DNA of 64,000 nt from Candidatus Methanoperedens sp. (GTDB taxonomy: Archaea > Halobacteriota > Methanosarcinia > Methanosarcinales > Methanoperedenaceae). The stretch is from NCBI GenBank assembly GCA_027460525.1, contig JAPZAS010000016.1, positions 54,701 through 118,700 on the forward strand. The letters are read 5' to 3'. A program made the translations under genes and the position numbers. Below, in pieces: positions 51,770 through 60,667 of the stretch. A model generated the notes under the pieces. It was not told the DNA's origin, did no database searches, and saw only the letters and a program-made list of their open reading frames with translations. Each line of letters starts with the position of its first letter. Position 1 is the first letter of the stretch.

Positions 51770-52579
51770 ATGTCGAAGGAATGCTATTACTGCGGTTTCA
51801 GGGACCCTCTGCCGTTTACTTGCAAGTTTTGCGGCAATTCATATTGTTATAACCACCGCCTGCCCGAATCACATAATTGTTCCGGGCTTGCAACATACAA
51901 AGAGCGCGTTCGTGACAGCGGAAAGCTGTATGAATACGAGCCTGATTTAGTTGCGAAGAGGCATAAAACGCCTGCTTTTGCTCCCTTAGCAAATGCCATA
52001 TCGGTAATAAAAAGCAATTACTCGCTGACGATACTGACTGTAATTATCGCATCGTTCTTTTTGCAGTATATCATACCGGGATATTTTTCATATCTTGCTC
52101 TTTCTCCTCTGGATGTACCCTCTCGTCCATGGATTCTTGTGACGCACATGTTCCTGCATGACGGTCCGTTCCATCTTCTGTTCAATATGATGTTTTTATT
52201 CTTTTTTGGACCCGAGCTTGAGCGCAGGATAGGCGGGAGAAGGTTCCTGGCTGTATTTTTCCTTTCAGGTATAGTTGCAGGAATTGGATATTCGCTGTGG
52301 ACAGGCTTAATCCTCCAATCGAATGGTCCTGCTGTGGGTGCCAGCGGGGCGTTAATGGGGATATTTGCCTGCCTTGCGGTTCTCGCTCCGCATATTCAGG
52401 TTTATATTTACTTTATACCCATGAAGATTACCTATGCATTAATAATGTTCGCCCTGCTCGACCTCTTTTTTTTCGGCTCCGGGGATGCGATTGCACACAG
52501 CGCACACTTAAGCGGGGTAATTGCCGGGCTATTGATGGGGAGACAGATTAAAAGGAAAGGTCAATTTATAGGCTATTAG
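51770..52579 (+). CDS. Rhomboid intramembrane serine protease with N-terminal AN1-type zinc finger
   Basis: A 269-residue protein. Residues 1-40 form an AN1-like zinc finger (ECYYCGFRDPLPFTCKFC, CYNHRLPESHNC). Six membrane helices then carry the rhomboid core: HDGPFHLLFNMMFLFFFGPE in the loop and helix 2, the catalytic serine in GASGALMGIF, and the catalytic histidine in AHSAHLSGVIAGL. It cleaves membrane protein helices; the zinc finger may recruit substrates or ubiquitin-like tags. This fusion is known in archaea, but the substrate is unknown. Confidence 0.9.
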   Translation: MSKECYYCGFRDPLPFTCKFCGNSYCYNHRLPESHNCSGLATYKERVRDSGKLYEYEPDLVAKRHKTPAFAPLANAISVIKSNYSLTILTVIIASFFLQYIIPGYFSYLALSPLDVPSRPWILVTHMFLHDGPFHLLFNMMFLFFFGPELERRIGGRRFLAVFFLSGIVAGIGYSLWTGLILQSNGPAVGASGALMGIFACLAVLAPHIQVYIYFIPMKITYALIMFALLDLFFFGSGDAIAHSAHLSGVIAGLLMGRQIKRKGQFIGY

Positions 52580-52605
52580 CCAATATTGCAGGGAAGCCAG
52601 GAAGT

Positions 52606-53223
52606 TTATTCCTTTTTCGCAACCGCAGAAATCATGTGCCGTTTATAATAAACCCCATCAAACCGCTTTTTCCTGCGGGATTCAACAATGTTGCATGAAA
52701 AATCTCTTAACAGTTCCTCCAATTCGCTCTTGTTAAAATAATGGTATACGATACCGTTCTTTCTGGAAAAGGTATCGGGCTCGACCTCGCGACCTCCGTA
52801 TCTCATATCCTCCTCCCCGAAGACCTCAAGGAACAGCAGCCCACCCTGCCGCAGTATCCGCCAAAACTCACGAACTGCAAGCTCCCTTTCTTTCAACAGA
52901 AGATGCTGGAGCACGCCGTAGCACCATATTACATCAAAAGAGCAGTCTGAAAAAGGCATCTGATACACATTTGCAGCCAGAAGCACAATGTCCATTTTCC
53001 GGCTTGCGCTGCGCTCCCCAGCAATTTTCAGGGCACCAAGTGATACATCCACAGCAACCACATCAAACCCGCGCATCCGCAGGGGAAGCGCATATTTTCC
53101 ACTTCCGCAGCCTGCATCCAGCAAGCGTCCTTTTGTCAGGTAAGGAGCCAGAAGTTCAAGGGAATAGTGCCCTCCTTTCCAGCTTTTGGATTCCCTGTTC
53201 CATGCCAGGATGTGTTGTTTCAT
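52606..53223 (-). CDS. Class I SAM-dependent methyltransferase
   Basis: A 205-residue methyltransferase: motif I LLDAGCGSGKYALPLRMRGF near residue 34, motif II VVAVDVSLGALKIA and motif IV IWCYGVLQHLL. It ends soon after the catalytic domain with a short basic tail. The substrate cannot be told. The ATG at 53223 (MKQHILAWNRESKSW) is chosen; the frame stays open 49 codons upstream across the divergent promoter but looks non-coding. Confidence 0.8.
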   Translation of the reverse strand: MKQHILAWNRESKSWKGGHYSLELLAPYLTKGRLLDAGCGSGKYALPLRMRGFDVVAVDVSLGALKIAGERSASRKMDIVLLAANVYQMPFSDCSFDVIWCYGVLQHLLLKERELAVREFWRILRQGGLLFLEVFGEEDMRYGGREVEPDTFSRKNGIVYHYFNKSELEELLRDFSCNIVESRRKKRFDGVYYKRHMISAVAKKE

Positions 53224-53235
53224 AAATATATAAAA
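53224..53235 (+). promoter_or_regulatory. TATA box of thiDN
   Basis: AAATATATAAAA lies directly upstream of the methyltransferase start and about 30 bp before the first in-frame ATG of thiDN (53268), the spacing of an archaeal promoter with a very short leader. Confidence 0.45.
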
Positions 53236-53288
53236 TCGCTTAATTCCAACTGGAACTATTATAATGTATGCAGGCCATTCTTTGCAGC

Positions 53289-54623
53289 ATGAAAACCGCG
53301 ATGACAATAGCAGGCGTTGATTCAGGCGGGGGCGCGGGTATAGCAGCGGATTTAAAGACGTTTTCCGCACTCGGGGTTCACGGAACCTGTGTGATCACCT
53401 CTCTCACGGCACAGAACACAAAAGGGGTGCTAAATTCCTTTGACATCCCAACAGCGTTCATAAAAGAGCAGTTCGATACCGTTGCCAGCGATATAAAGCT
53501 CGATTGCGTCAAGACAGGAATGCTTTCATCGCCTGATATTGTGAGTGCTGTTGCAACGCTGATAAAAAGGCAAAAACTGAGGCTTGTTATCGACCCTGTA
53601 ATGGCGGCGGAAGCTGGAGGGAAATTGCTGAAGGAGGAGGCAGTGGGGGTTCTGATCGAAGAACTCCTGCCACTTGCGGCGGTGGTAACGCCGAATGTAT
53701 CCGAGGCAGAAAGACTATCAGGTTTTAAAATCAGGAATATGAAGGAGGCTGAAAAAGCCGCCAAAAAAATCCATGACCTGGGAGCAAAAGCGGTGATTGT
53801 GACCGGAGGGCATCTTGAGGGAACCGATATACTCTACACAAATGGTAAATTCACGTATATCGTGGGAGACCTGGTAAAAGGAGGAACCCACGGCTCGGGA
53901 TGCACCCACTCAGCAGCGCTCGCTGCAGAAATAGCGAAAGGAACGCCCCTTGTTGAGGCAGCGCAGCTTGCCAAGAAATTCGTGGAAATGGCGATACTTG
54001 CAGGCGTGAAAATCGGGGGCGGCGCTGCGCCTGTGAATCAGGTTGCGCATGTGCTGGCAGAGGCTGAAAGATACCATGTATTACAAAACGTGGTGGATGC
54101 TGTGGAGATTATTGAAAAAAACATGGCAGTAGAGCTTATCCCTGAAGTCGGCTGCAATATTGCAATGGGAATCACAAACGCCTCTTCGATCTCGGACGTG
54201 GCTGCTGTTTCGGGAAGGATTGTACGATTGAAGGGCAAACCCCATGCTGTTGGATGCGTGGCTTTCGGCGCAAGCAGCCATGTTGCAAGGATAGTGCTGA
54301 CTGCGATGCAGGCAGATGGTTCGATGAAAGCTTCATTGAATTTACGATATTCAAAAGAGGCGCTTTCTGCCTGTAACGAGCTTGGGCTGCGCATCGCAAC
54401 GTTCTCAAGAGAGGATGAGCCTGAGGGTGTTTCTACGATGGAATGGGGTGTGAGCGAAGCCATTAATAGCGTGGGAAGGGTTCCTGATGCGATTTGTGAC
54501 AAAGGAGATGTTGGCAAGGAGGCAATGATAAGGCTTCTTGGGAAGGATGCAAAGGAGGTTGCGGGAAGGGCGGTTGAGATAGGGGCGGGGATGAGAAATT
54601 CAAGTTATACTGGAGCGAAATGA
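53289..54623 (+). CDS. thiDN: Bifunctional HMP kinase/HMP-phosphate kinase and thiamine-phosphate synthase ThiDN
   Basis: A ~444-residue fusion. The ThiD part (about residues 1-255) phosphorylates hydroxymethylpyrimidine twice: it opens MTIAGVDSGGGAGIAADLKT and has the active-site GGTHGSGCTHSAALA. The ThiN part (about residues 265-440) is the archaeal thiamine-phosphate synthase: VGCNIAMGITNASSISDVAA and HAVGCVAFGASSHVARIVLT are typical. ATG 53289 gives the family start; the in-frame ATG at 53268 fits a near-leaderless start from the TATA box. Its end overlaps the next gene by four bases. Confidence 0.92.
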   Translation: MKTAMTIAGVDSGGGAGIAADLKTFSALGVHGTCVITSLTAQNTKGVLNSFDIPTAFIKEQFDTVASDIKLDCVKTGMLSSPDIVSAVATLIKRQKLRLVIDPVMAAEAGGKLLKEEAVGVLIEELLPLAAVVTPNVSEAERLSGFKIRNMKEAEKAAKKIHDLGAKAVIVTGGHLEGTDILYTNGKFTYIVGDLVKGGTHGSGCTHSAALAAEIAKGTPLVEAAQLAKKFVEMAILAGVKIGGGAAPVNQVAHVLAEAERYHVLQNVVDAVEIIEKNMAVELIPEVGCNIAMGITNASSISDVAAVSGRIVRLKGKPHAVGCVAFGASSHVARIVLTAMQADGSMKASLNLRYSKEALSACNELGLRIATFSREDEPEGVSTMEWGVSEAINSVGRVPDAICDKGDVGKEAMIRLLGKDAKEVAGRAVEIGAGMRNSSYTGAK

Positions 54624-55306
54624 AAAAACAATATCTTGGTGATGAAAGAGATTTATTTAAATTTGATTTGATTAAAGAAATTATTCAGGGAATAAATACA
54701 ATTGAGCGCTTTACCTACATACCAATGTTAACCAGATACGATTCTGAATATGAAACTCATGGAAACCAAAGGAATCTCGAAAAGGCGATAGGTAATTTAA
54801 ATACGGAGTTTGTTGCTGTTTTAAAAAAATATGAATTTGAACCGATTATTGAAAGAAATTTCGATAGAATAAAGGAATATTTTAAAAAATTAGGCAATGA
54901 TGTTAAATTCTATAAAGAAAATGAAACTTTCACAGATGATGCCAGAGTTCAATATTTTAAAAATATACCTCACGACCTATTGTCTAAGTCCCTTGTTTTC
55001 GTTGATCCTGACACTGGTTTACAGTCTAAATCCCCTAGTGAGAAACATATTTTATATTGGGAAGTAAGTTATCTTTACGATCAAATGGATGATGACTCGT
55101 TGTTGATGATATACCAACATTCAAAACATCGACCTTTTAGCCAAGTAAAAAGAAAATTAGAAACAAATATAACAAATTCGTCAATTTACATTTCGGATAA
55201 AAGTATAGCACTTTTCTTTTTAGCTAAAAATGGAATATCAAAAGAGGATTTACGTGGAATATTGAAAGAATATACAAAAAAGTACCCTGATTTAGAGGTA
55301 AAATGA
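54620..55306 (+). CDS. Hypothetical protein in AT-rich insert
   Basis: A 228-residue, highly charged, AT-rich-coded protein I cannot assign. It opens MKKQYLGDERDLFKFDLIKE and has a central LVFVDPDTGLQSKSPSEKHI, which could be a nucleotide- or metal-site strand end. YDQMDDDSLLMIYQHSKHRP follows. Codon use is unlike thiDN, whose stop it overlaps by ATGA. It overlaps the MNT-type gene by four bases, so the three genes 54620-55931 form one unit, probably acquired together. A defence or methyltransferase-like role is possible but unproven. Confidence 0.6.
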   Translation: MKKQYLGDERDLFKFDLIKEIIQGINTIERFTYIPMLTRYDSEYETHGNQRNLEKAIGNLNTEFVAVLKKYEFEPIIERNFDRIKEYFKKLGNDVKFYKENETFTDDARVQYFKNIPHDLLSKSLVFVDPDTGLQSKSPSEKHILYWEVSYLYDQMDDDSLLMIYQHSKHRPFSQVKRKLETNITNSSIYISDKSIALFFLAKNGISKEDLRGILKEYTKKYPDLEVK

Positions 55307-55596
55307 AATCCCTTGAAGAAATAAAAGAACTCTTAAAAAAGCAAAAACCAGCAATAAGAGAAAGATACAGCGTAAGCAAAATCGGCATCTTCGGCTCTTA
55401 TGTTCATGGCAAGCAAAAGAAAAAGAGCGATGTCGATATTTTGGTAGAATTTGAAAAGCCGATAAGCCTCCTGAAATTGGTAAACCTTGAGAACTTCCTT
55501 GCTGACAGCATAGGAATAAAGGTGGATGTAGTCCCGAAAGAAGACATTAGGCATGAATTAAAAGAGAGAATATTGGGGGAAGTAATCTACGTATGA
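55303..55596 (+). CDS. mntA: MNT-type nucleotidyltransferase antitoxin (MntA)
   Basis: A 97-residue minimal nucleotidyltransferase. It has the signature IGIFGSYVHGKQKKKSDVDI followed by LVEF, containing GS-x10-D-x-D with both metal aspartates. In characterised pairs MntA AMPylates the HEPN toxin HepT and silences it. It overlaps the HepT-like gene by four bases. Confidence 0.9.
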   Translation: MKSLEEIKELLKKQKPAIRERYSVSKIGIFGSYVHGKQKKKSDVDILVEFEKPISLLKLVNLENFLADSIGIKVDVVPKEDIRHELKERILGEVIYV

Positions 55597-55931
55597 AGCG
55601 CGATGTGTCGATATACATCACGGATATCCTCGAAAATATGGAGCTTGCCGAAGATTTTGTGAAGGGCATGGATTATGAGGAATTTATCAGTGATAAAAAG
55701 ACAAACTACGCAGTAACACGGTGCATTGAGATCATGGGCGAGGCTGCCAAACATGTGCCTGAGGGTGTTCGTAAAAAGTACTCTGAAATTCCGTGGAAAG
55801 ACATCGCAGGAATGAGGGATAAGGTAATTCATATGTATTTCAGGGTGAGTCTTGAAAAAGTATGGCTGGTATTGAAAGAGGACATACCAGAGCTAAAACC
55901 GCTTTTCCAAAAAGTTATCGCTAAGCCATGA
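55593..55931 (+). CDS. hepT: HEPN-domain toxin HepT
   Basis: A 112-residue HEPN protein of the HepT group. The RNase motif R-x4-H-x-Y is intact in MRDKVIHMYFRV near residue 75. The upstream helices contain NYAVTRCIEIMGEAAKHVPE, typical of the family. It should be an RNase neutralised by the MntA-like partner encoded just before it. Such pairs act as toxin-antitoxin or defence modules. Confidence 0.9.
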   Translation: MKRDVSIYITDILENMELAEDFVKGMDYEEFISDKKTNYAVTRCIEIMGEAAKHVPEGVRKKYSEIPWKDIAGMRDKVIHMYFRVSLEKVWLVLKEDIPELKPLFQKVIAKP

Positions 55932-55970
55932 AATTTACCTTTACACGCATATTATCATTTGCGCCCCTTC

Positions 55971-56351
55971 TTACTTCACATCCTCCCACAATCCAATCAC
56001 ATTCCCCTCGGTATCCTCAATCTGCGCGTAAAGCCCGAAGTCTCCCACAGGCATTTTTTGCACGATAACTTTACCGCCTGCCTTTTCAATCTTTTTTAGA
56101 TAATCGTCTATCGAAGGCACGTTTATCACTACCGACGGGGCTTGCTCGGGGCTCTCTCTTTTATACAGGGCGCCGTTAATACCTCCCGGCTCCTTTGGCA
56201 TGCCCTCTTCATCAGTCGGTGTCGTTGTCGCAAGCTGGAAATCCATTCCCCATTCTGTCTCGTTTATTTCCCAGCCGAAGATATTCTTGTAGAATTTCTT
56301 TGCACGGGTCATGTCATCCACAGGTATGTGAAAATGCACTACTTTATCCAT
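55971..56351 (-). CDS. VOC-family (glyoxalase/bleomycin-resistance-like) protein
   Basis: A 126-residue single-domain-repeat protein with beta-alpha-beta-beta-beta units: VVHFHIPVDDMTRAKKFYKN then FGWEINETEWGMDF, and a second half with INVPSIDDYLKKIEKAGGKV and DTEGNVIGLWED. Metal ligands His and Glu are likely at the starts and ends of the units. The family includes glyoxalases, dioxygenases and resistance proteins, so no specific reaction is assigned. It is convergent with hepT. Confidence 0.85.
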   Translation of the reverse strand: MDKVVHFHIPVDDMTRAKKFYKNIFGWEINETEWGMDFQLATTTPTDEEGMPKEPGGINGALYKRESPEQAPSVVINVPSIDDYLKKIEKAGGKVIVQKMPVGDFGLYAQIEDTEGNVIGLWEDVK

Positions 56352-56395
56352 TTAAACTCACCCCATTTAATTAACTATCCCCATCTTATTTAAAA

Positions 56396-58300
56396 TTATG
56401 CACCCAATTTTTTTGAGATTTTTTCCTTTAATAACCTGCTGATCTCCTGACCGCTCACCTTTCCCCTGAACTCCTTCATAACCACGCCCATCAACGGTCC
56501 CACTGAATCCATACCTTTTGCATTAATAAAATCCATTCTGGATTCGATGAGTTTATCGATAGCAGCCTCCAGCTCCCCGGTTTCTACCCCGATGCCAAGG
56601 GAGCGAGCAGCCTCATCCACTCTAATTTCAGGTTTTTTCGCAATTATTTTCAAAACTCCACCGATTGCCTCGTTTGGCATCTTTCCTTCTGACTGCAGTT
56701 TGAAAAGTGAAATTAAGTGCTCTTCTGTAATAGTCCCAGTATTTAAATACGGGGTCTTTACAGGCACATCTTCTTTTTCAAGCTCATATAAAATAGTCTC
56801 AAGGGTACGCACCACCGAGGTTGCACTGGCTTTCGGTACCTGCTGCATTATTTTCTCAAAAAGAACGAAATTCCCAGAGCGGGAAATCTGACTCGCAAGT
56901 TCTTCGTTCAGGGAAAACTGCTGCATGTACCTAGCTTTTCGCTCCTCTATGAGTTCAGGCAATGTTATGCTTTGCAATCTTTCCTCAGTTATCACAACAG
57001 GTGGAACATCGGTCTCAGGATACATGCGCGCAGCGCCGGGAAGCGGTCTCATATAAGCCGAGTTCCCGTCAGGGAGCACCCGCCTTGTTTCTTCGGGAAC
57101 ACACACCAATGCCTCACGCGCACGGAGAATCACGGCTTCAAGGGCACCCTGCCCCTTTTCTTTAGCATCAGCCACCATGACCACGCAGTCTATATCCTGC
57201 GCGCCCACAGCTTTTCTGAGCGCATCGACCTCGTTCTGCATAATGCCGTAATTGGGCAGTTCATCTGTATGGAATATCCCTCCAACGCCTGATTTCTTGG
57301 CGCGGTCGGAGAATTCCGTCCCAAGACGCCGTCCGGGCTGTATTTCCTTGCCCACGAATCCCGCAAATCCCGGCAGATTCACCGCATATACCACACCGCC
57401 TTTCAATGCCTTTTGTATTACATTAGAGGTAGTGTTTGCAAAAACATGTGTGACATCAACTATTTTATCGGATACGTTTGCCTTTGTTTTGTCAAGTTCC
57501 CTTTTTATTTCCAACAGATTTACCTGCCTCGTTACCTCTCGCTCCACAATGGTTTCTATAAGCGAAAGCTCCTGTACTCCCTTTATCTCCACCCTTGCCC
57601 CATCTGCGATTGAGATGTTTATATCCTGTCTTATGGTGCCAAGACCTCGTTTCACCCTGCCTGTGGAGCGAAGTATCATCCCGAGCTGCTCTGCCACCTC
57701 TCTTGCATGCTGGGGAGAAACAATATCAGGTGCAGTGCCAATCTCGACTAACGGGATGCCAAGGCGGTCAAGCGAATATATCACTGAATCTCCCCTGTCC
57801 TCAATTTTCTGCGCCGCCTCTTCCTCAAGGCAGAGCACACCGATACCCACCCTGCCTACTTTTGAATCAAGGAAGCCGTCGGTAGCCACAAGCCCTGTTC
57901 TCTGGAAACCCGATGTGTTGGAGCCGTCTATCACAATTTTCCTCATCGTATAGAGCTCGTCCACGATGTTCATGTTCAGCATGCGCGCAATCATGAGCGC
58001 ATACTCCAGGGCTTCCTGGTTCAATTCGCGGGGCGGCTCTTCATCATTCTCCACGAGGCAGGTGGTGTCGTAGGCTTTGTAGATGAATTTTCTGGTGAGT
58101 TTCACTTCCTCAAGCGCAGCCTTATCCACCAAGCCCATCTCGCTCTGTGTGGGTCTTAAGTACCTTGTGAATTCAAAATTTGAATCCTTTGTGTCACGAA
58201 GAATTGTCGGGCAGCCGCAGAAGAGCTTTTCTCTTGTATCAAGCTGCTGGTGAATCTCAAGCCCGGCTTTAAATCCGAGTGCCCTGTAGTCATGACTCAT
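56396..58300 (-). CDS. gatE: Glutamyl-tRNA(Gln) amidotransferase subunit E
   Basis: A 634-residue GatE, the archaeal subunit that binds Glu-tRNA(Gln), phosphorylates the glutamate and accepts ammonia from GatD. It begins with the GatB-type core (GFKAGLEIHQQLDTREKLFC with GCPTILRD). The insert AspRS-like domain and a C-terminal YqeY-like tail (VGPLMGVVMKEFRGKVSGQE) complete the normal length. gatD is not in the window. A minus-strand TATA-like TTTTATAG lies about 30 bp upstream of the start. Confidence 0.95.
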   Translation of the reverse strand: MSHDYRALGFKAGLEIHQQLDTREKLFCGCPTILRDTKDSNFEFTRYLRPTQSEMGLVDKAALEEVKLTRKFIYKAYDTTCLVENDEEPPRELNQEALEYALMIARMLNMNIVDELYTMRKIVIDGSNTSGFQRTGLVATDGFLDSKVGRVGIGVLCLEEEAAQKIEDRGDSVIYSLDRLGIPLVEIGTAPDIVSPQHAREVAEQLGMILRSTGRVKRGLGTIRQDINISIADGARVEIKGVQELSLIETIVEREVTRQVNLLEIKRELDKTKANVSDKIVDVTHVFANTTSNVIQKALKGGVVYAVNLPGFAGFVGKEIQPGRRLGTEFSDRAKKSGVGGIFHTDELPNYGIMQNEVDALRKAVGAQDIDCVVMVADAKEKGQGALEAVILRAREALVCVPEETRRVLPDGNSAYMRPLPGAARMYPETDVPPVVITEERLQSITLPELIEERKARYMQQFSLNEELASQISRSGNFVLFEKIMQQVPKASATSVVRTLETILYELEKEDVPVKTPYLNTGTITEEHLISLFKLQSEGKMPNEAIGGVLKIIAKKPEIRVDEAARSLGIGVETGELEAAIDKLIESRMDFINAKGMDSVGPLMGVVMKEFRGKVSGQEISRLLKEKISKKLGA

Positions 58301-58366
58301 AGATTTCTTTGATATAATGCAATCTATAAAACAATTGTCATAACGATACTTTCACCCCGCTATCAA

Positions 58367-58378
58367 AGGATATTTAAG
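58367..58378 (+). promoter_or_regulatory. TATA box of the DHH phosphoesterase gene
   Basis: GGATATTTAAGT lies about 30 bp before the ATG at 58403, so the transcript would have a very short leader or none. Confidence 0.45.
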
Positions 58379-58402
58379 TAATCAAGTCCACGAAAGTTGA
58401 TT

Positions 58403-59767
58403 ATGACGATGGGGAAAAAGGCAGCGCAGTGCGCCGTGTACATTAAAAAACATACGTCTGCTCTCGTTGTATCCCATATAGACGCCGATGGTCTTACCTC
58501 GGCTGCCATTATGGGAAAAGCCCTTGAAAGGGGAGGCATCGAATACAAAACACGCTTTGTCAAACAACTGGACTTACCTTCGCTCAATGAGATAGCAGAC
58601 ATGAATCCTGAACTTATTATATTCACTGACATCGGGAGCGGCATGCTGGATGCGATAGGCTCTTTAAAGCTCAATGCAGTCATTATAGACCACCACCAGC
58701 CGCAGGGCGTTTACGAATACCATATTAATCCTCATCTTTTCGGGATTAACGGTGCCATAGAGATAAGCGGTTCCGGCGTTACTTATCTTGTGGCATCAGA
58801 ACTGGGCGAGAATGGAGACCTTGCAGCGCTTGCTGTTGTGGGCGCCGTAGGCGATCTCCAGCATGTAAAGCACGGGCAGTTGATCGGCATGAACCGGCAG
58901 ATACTGGAAAGAGGCGCAAGCAGCGGCATACTGCGTTATGAGAAAGACCTGCTGCTGTTCGGAAAACAGACGCGCCCCATCTTCAAATTGCTCCAATATT
59001 CCGCAGACCCTTATTTGCCGGGAATCACAGGCAGCGAGGATGCGAGCATAGAATTTTTAAAAAGAATAGGCATACGCCAGCATGGTGAGAAATGGAGGCG
59101 GTGGATAGATCTGGAAGTAAAAGAAAAGCAGCAAATCGTATCCGCTCTCATGCAGTTCGGTCTTTCCAGAGGTATGCCGGGTTATAGGATAGAAAGGCTG
59201 GTAGGCGAAGTTTATACGTTGTTGCGCGAGCGTGAGGGCACAGAGACAAGAGACGCTTCAGAATACTCCACGTTGTTAAATTCCACTGCCCGCTACGACC
59301 ATGCCGATATCGGGCTTGCGGTATGCATGGGCGAGCGGGACAAGAAGTATGATGAGGCGTGCACCCTTCTCAACGAGCACAGGAAGAACCTTGTTGAAGG
59401 GCTGAATCTTGTAAAAGAGCAGGGCTTGATCAAGATGGAAAACCTGCAGTATTTCGATGCCGGGAATAAAATCAGGGAAACCATTGTTGGAATAGTGGCA
59501 GGAATGAGCATGTCATTTGTTAACAACAGGAATCTTCCCATAATCGCTTTTGCTGATGCTGAAGGTGGAATAAAGGTCTCATCGCGGGGGAACCAGGAGC
59601 TTATCAGGAAAGGGCTGAATCTCGGAATGGCGATAGGTGAGGCTGCAAGAGCGGCAGGAGGCACGGGAGGTGGACATGATATAGCAGCTGGAGCCTTCAT
59701 TCCGAGGGATTCAAAGCAGGAGTTTTTGAGAATACTAAACAATAAAATAGGGCTGCAGATAGAATGA
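58403..59767 (+). CDS. Archaeal DHH-family phosphoesterase (RecJ-like)
   Basis: A 454-residue DHH/DHHA1 protein. Metal ligands are visible in VVSHIDADGLTSAAIM near residue 23, ELIIFTDIGSG, and the DHH triad in NAVIIDHHQP near residue 93. The C-terminal DHHA1 domain holds the GGTGGGHDIAAGAFIP motif. Archaeal RecJ-like proteins degrade single-stranded DNA or RNA and one group joins the replication GINS complex; which subtype this is cannot be fixed here. The ATG at 58403 was taken; ATG at 58409 and TTG at 58397 are in frame. Confidence 0.85.
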   Translation: MTMGKKAAQCAVYIKKHTSALVVSHIDADGLTSAAIMGKALERGGIEYKTRFVKQLDLPSLNEIADMNPELIIFTDIGSGMLDAIGSLKLNAVIIDHHQPQGVYEYHINPHLFGINGAIEISGSGVTYLVASELGENGDLAALAVVGAVGDLQHVKHGQLIGMNRQILERGASSGILRYEKDLLLFGKQTRPIFKLLQYSADPYLPGITGSEDASIEFLKRIGIRQHGEKWRRWIDLEVKEKQQIVSALMQFGLSRGMPGYRIERLVGEVYTLLREREGTETRDASEYSTLLNSTARYDHADIGLAVCMGERDKKYDEACTLLNEHRKNLVEGLNLVKEQGLIKMENLQYFDAGNKIRETIVGIVAGMSMSFVNNRNLPIIAFADAEGGIKVSSRGNQELIRKGLNLGMAIGEAARAAGGTGGGHDIAAGAFIPRDSKQEFLRILNNKIGLQIE

Positions 59768-59798
59768 AAGCTTGTTAAATTCGATTGATAAGGCAACT

Positions 59799-59807
59799 AT
59801 TATATAG
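59799..59807 (+). promoter_or_regulatory. TATA box of the DUF4349 lipoprotein gene
   Basis: ATTATATAG lies about 25 bp before the ATG at 59832, which suggests a near-leaderless transcript. Confidence 0.4.
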
Positions 59808-59831
59808 CCTTATGTTTTATATTAGATCTCA

Positions 59832-60659
59832 ATGAATAAAAATATATTAGCAATATCTTTGGTTTTGCTGCTGGTAATAACGGCGGGATGTGTGGGTTCC
59901 CAGAAAAGTATGGAACCTGGAAATTATCCTGTTCCTTCAAAATCAGATTTATCTGTTCAGGATACGGGAACAGCTGGTAACGTTGTCCAAGGTGATACTC
60001 TTGACAGGAAGATAGTCTCGACAGCAAGCCTCACTATTGAAGTAAAAAGCGTGGATTCGGTTTTTAAAGAAATAACCAAAATAGTGCAGGCAAACCAGGG
60101 TTTTATCTCAAGCTCATCAACCTACGATGCAGGAGGGAGAAACAACGGCCAAGTTACCGTTAGGGTTCCACAGAAAAGTTTCTATTCAACCATTGAACAG
60201 ATAGAACCTCTCGGAACAGTCAAGTCCAAGCAGATTTCAGGTCAGGATGTAACGGAGGAGTTCATAGACTTGGGGGCTCGCCTTGACAACCTGAAAAAAC
60301 AGGAGTCAAGGTTTCAGGAAATTCTGAAAAATGCATCCACGGTTAAGGATGTTCTTGAAGTGGAACGTGAGCTTGAACGTGTGCGCGGCGATATAGAAAG
60401 CCTCACTGGGAGGATGAACTACCTCAACCAGAGCATTGAAATGTCAACTATCGCGGTCAATGCAATGGAGCCTGCACCCATAACAGGGGAAGGATGGGGT
60501 TTAACGGATGCGCTGAGGGCTGCTGTAACAGGATTTATTGAGAGCGTGAAGGGAATAATAGTTTTCATAGGATACATTTTGCCGATAGCTGTATTTATTG
60601 CCGTGATAATTTATATCGCTCTTGGAATTAAAAGAAAAGTCCTGCCGAGACTGAGATGA
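59832..60659 (+). CDS. DUF4349 domain lipoprotein
   Basis: A 275-residue surface lipoprotein. It has an N-terminal signal with lipobox-like ITAGC at residues 17-21, then the DUF4349 domain: KIVSTASLTIEVKSVDSVFK, GQVTVRVPQKSFYSTIEQIE, a coiled-coil hairpin (LDNLKKQESRFQEILKNAST and ERELERVRGDIESLTGRM) and a C-terminal membrane helix (about residues 242-266). The family is widespread and of unknown function. It is convergent with mfnF, with eight bases between stops. Confidence 0.85.
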   Translation: MNKNILAISLVLLLVITAGCVGSQKSMEPGNYPVPSKSDLSVQDTGTAGNVVQGDTLDRKIVSTASLTIEVKSVDSVFKEITKIVQANQGFISSSSTYDAGGRNNGQVTVRVPQKSFYSTIEQIEPLGTVKSKQISGQDVTEEFIDLGARLDNLKKQESRFQEILKNASTVKDVLEVERELERVRGDIESLTGRMNYLNQSIEMSTIAVNAMEPAPITGEGWGLTDALRAAVTGFIESVKGIIVFIGYILPIAVFIAVIIYIALGIKRKVLPRLR

Positions 60660-60667
60660 TGATGCCT

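Noticed and set aside
56736..56756. A sequence resembling the cfbD palindrome (CCCAGTATTTAAATACGGGG)
   Set aside because: It is an imperfect match that lies inside the gatE coding region and is explained by its codons (TPYLNTG).
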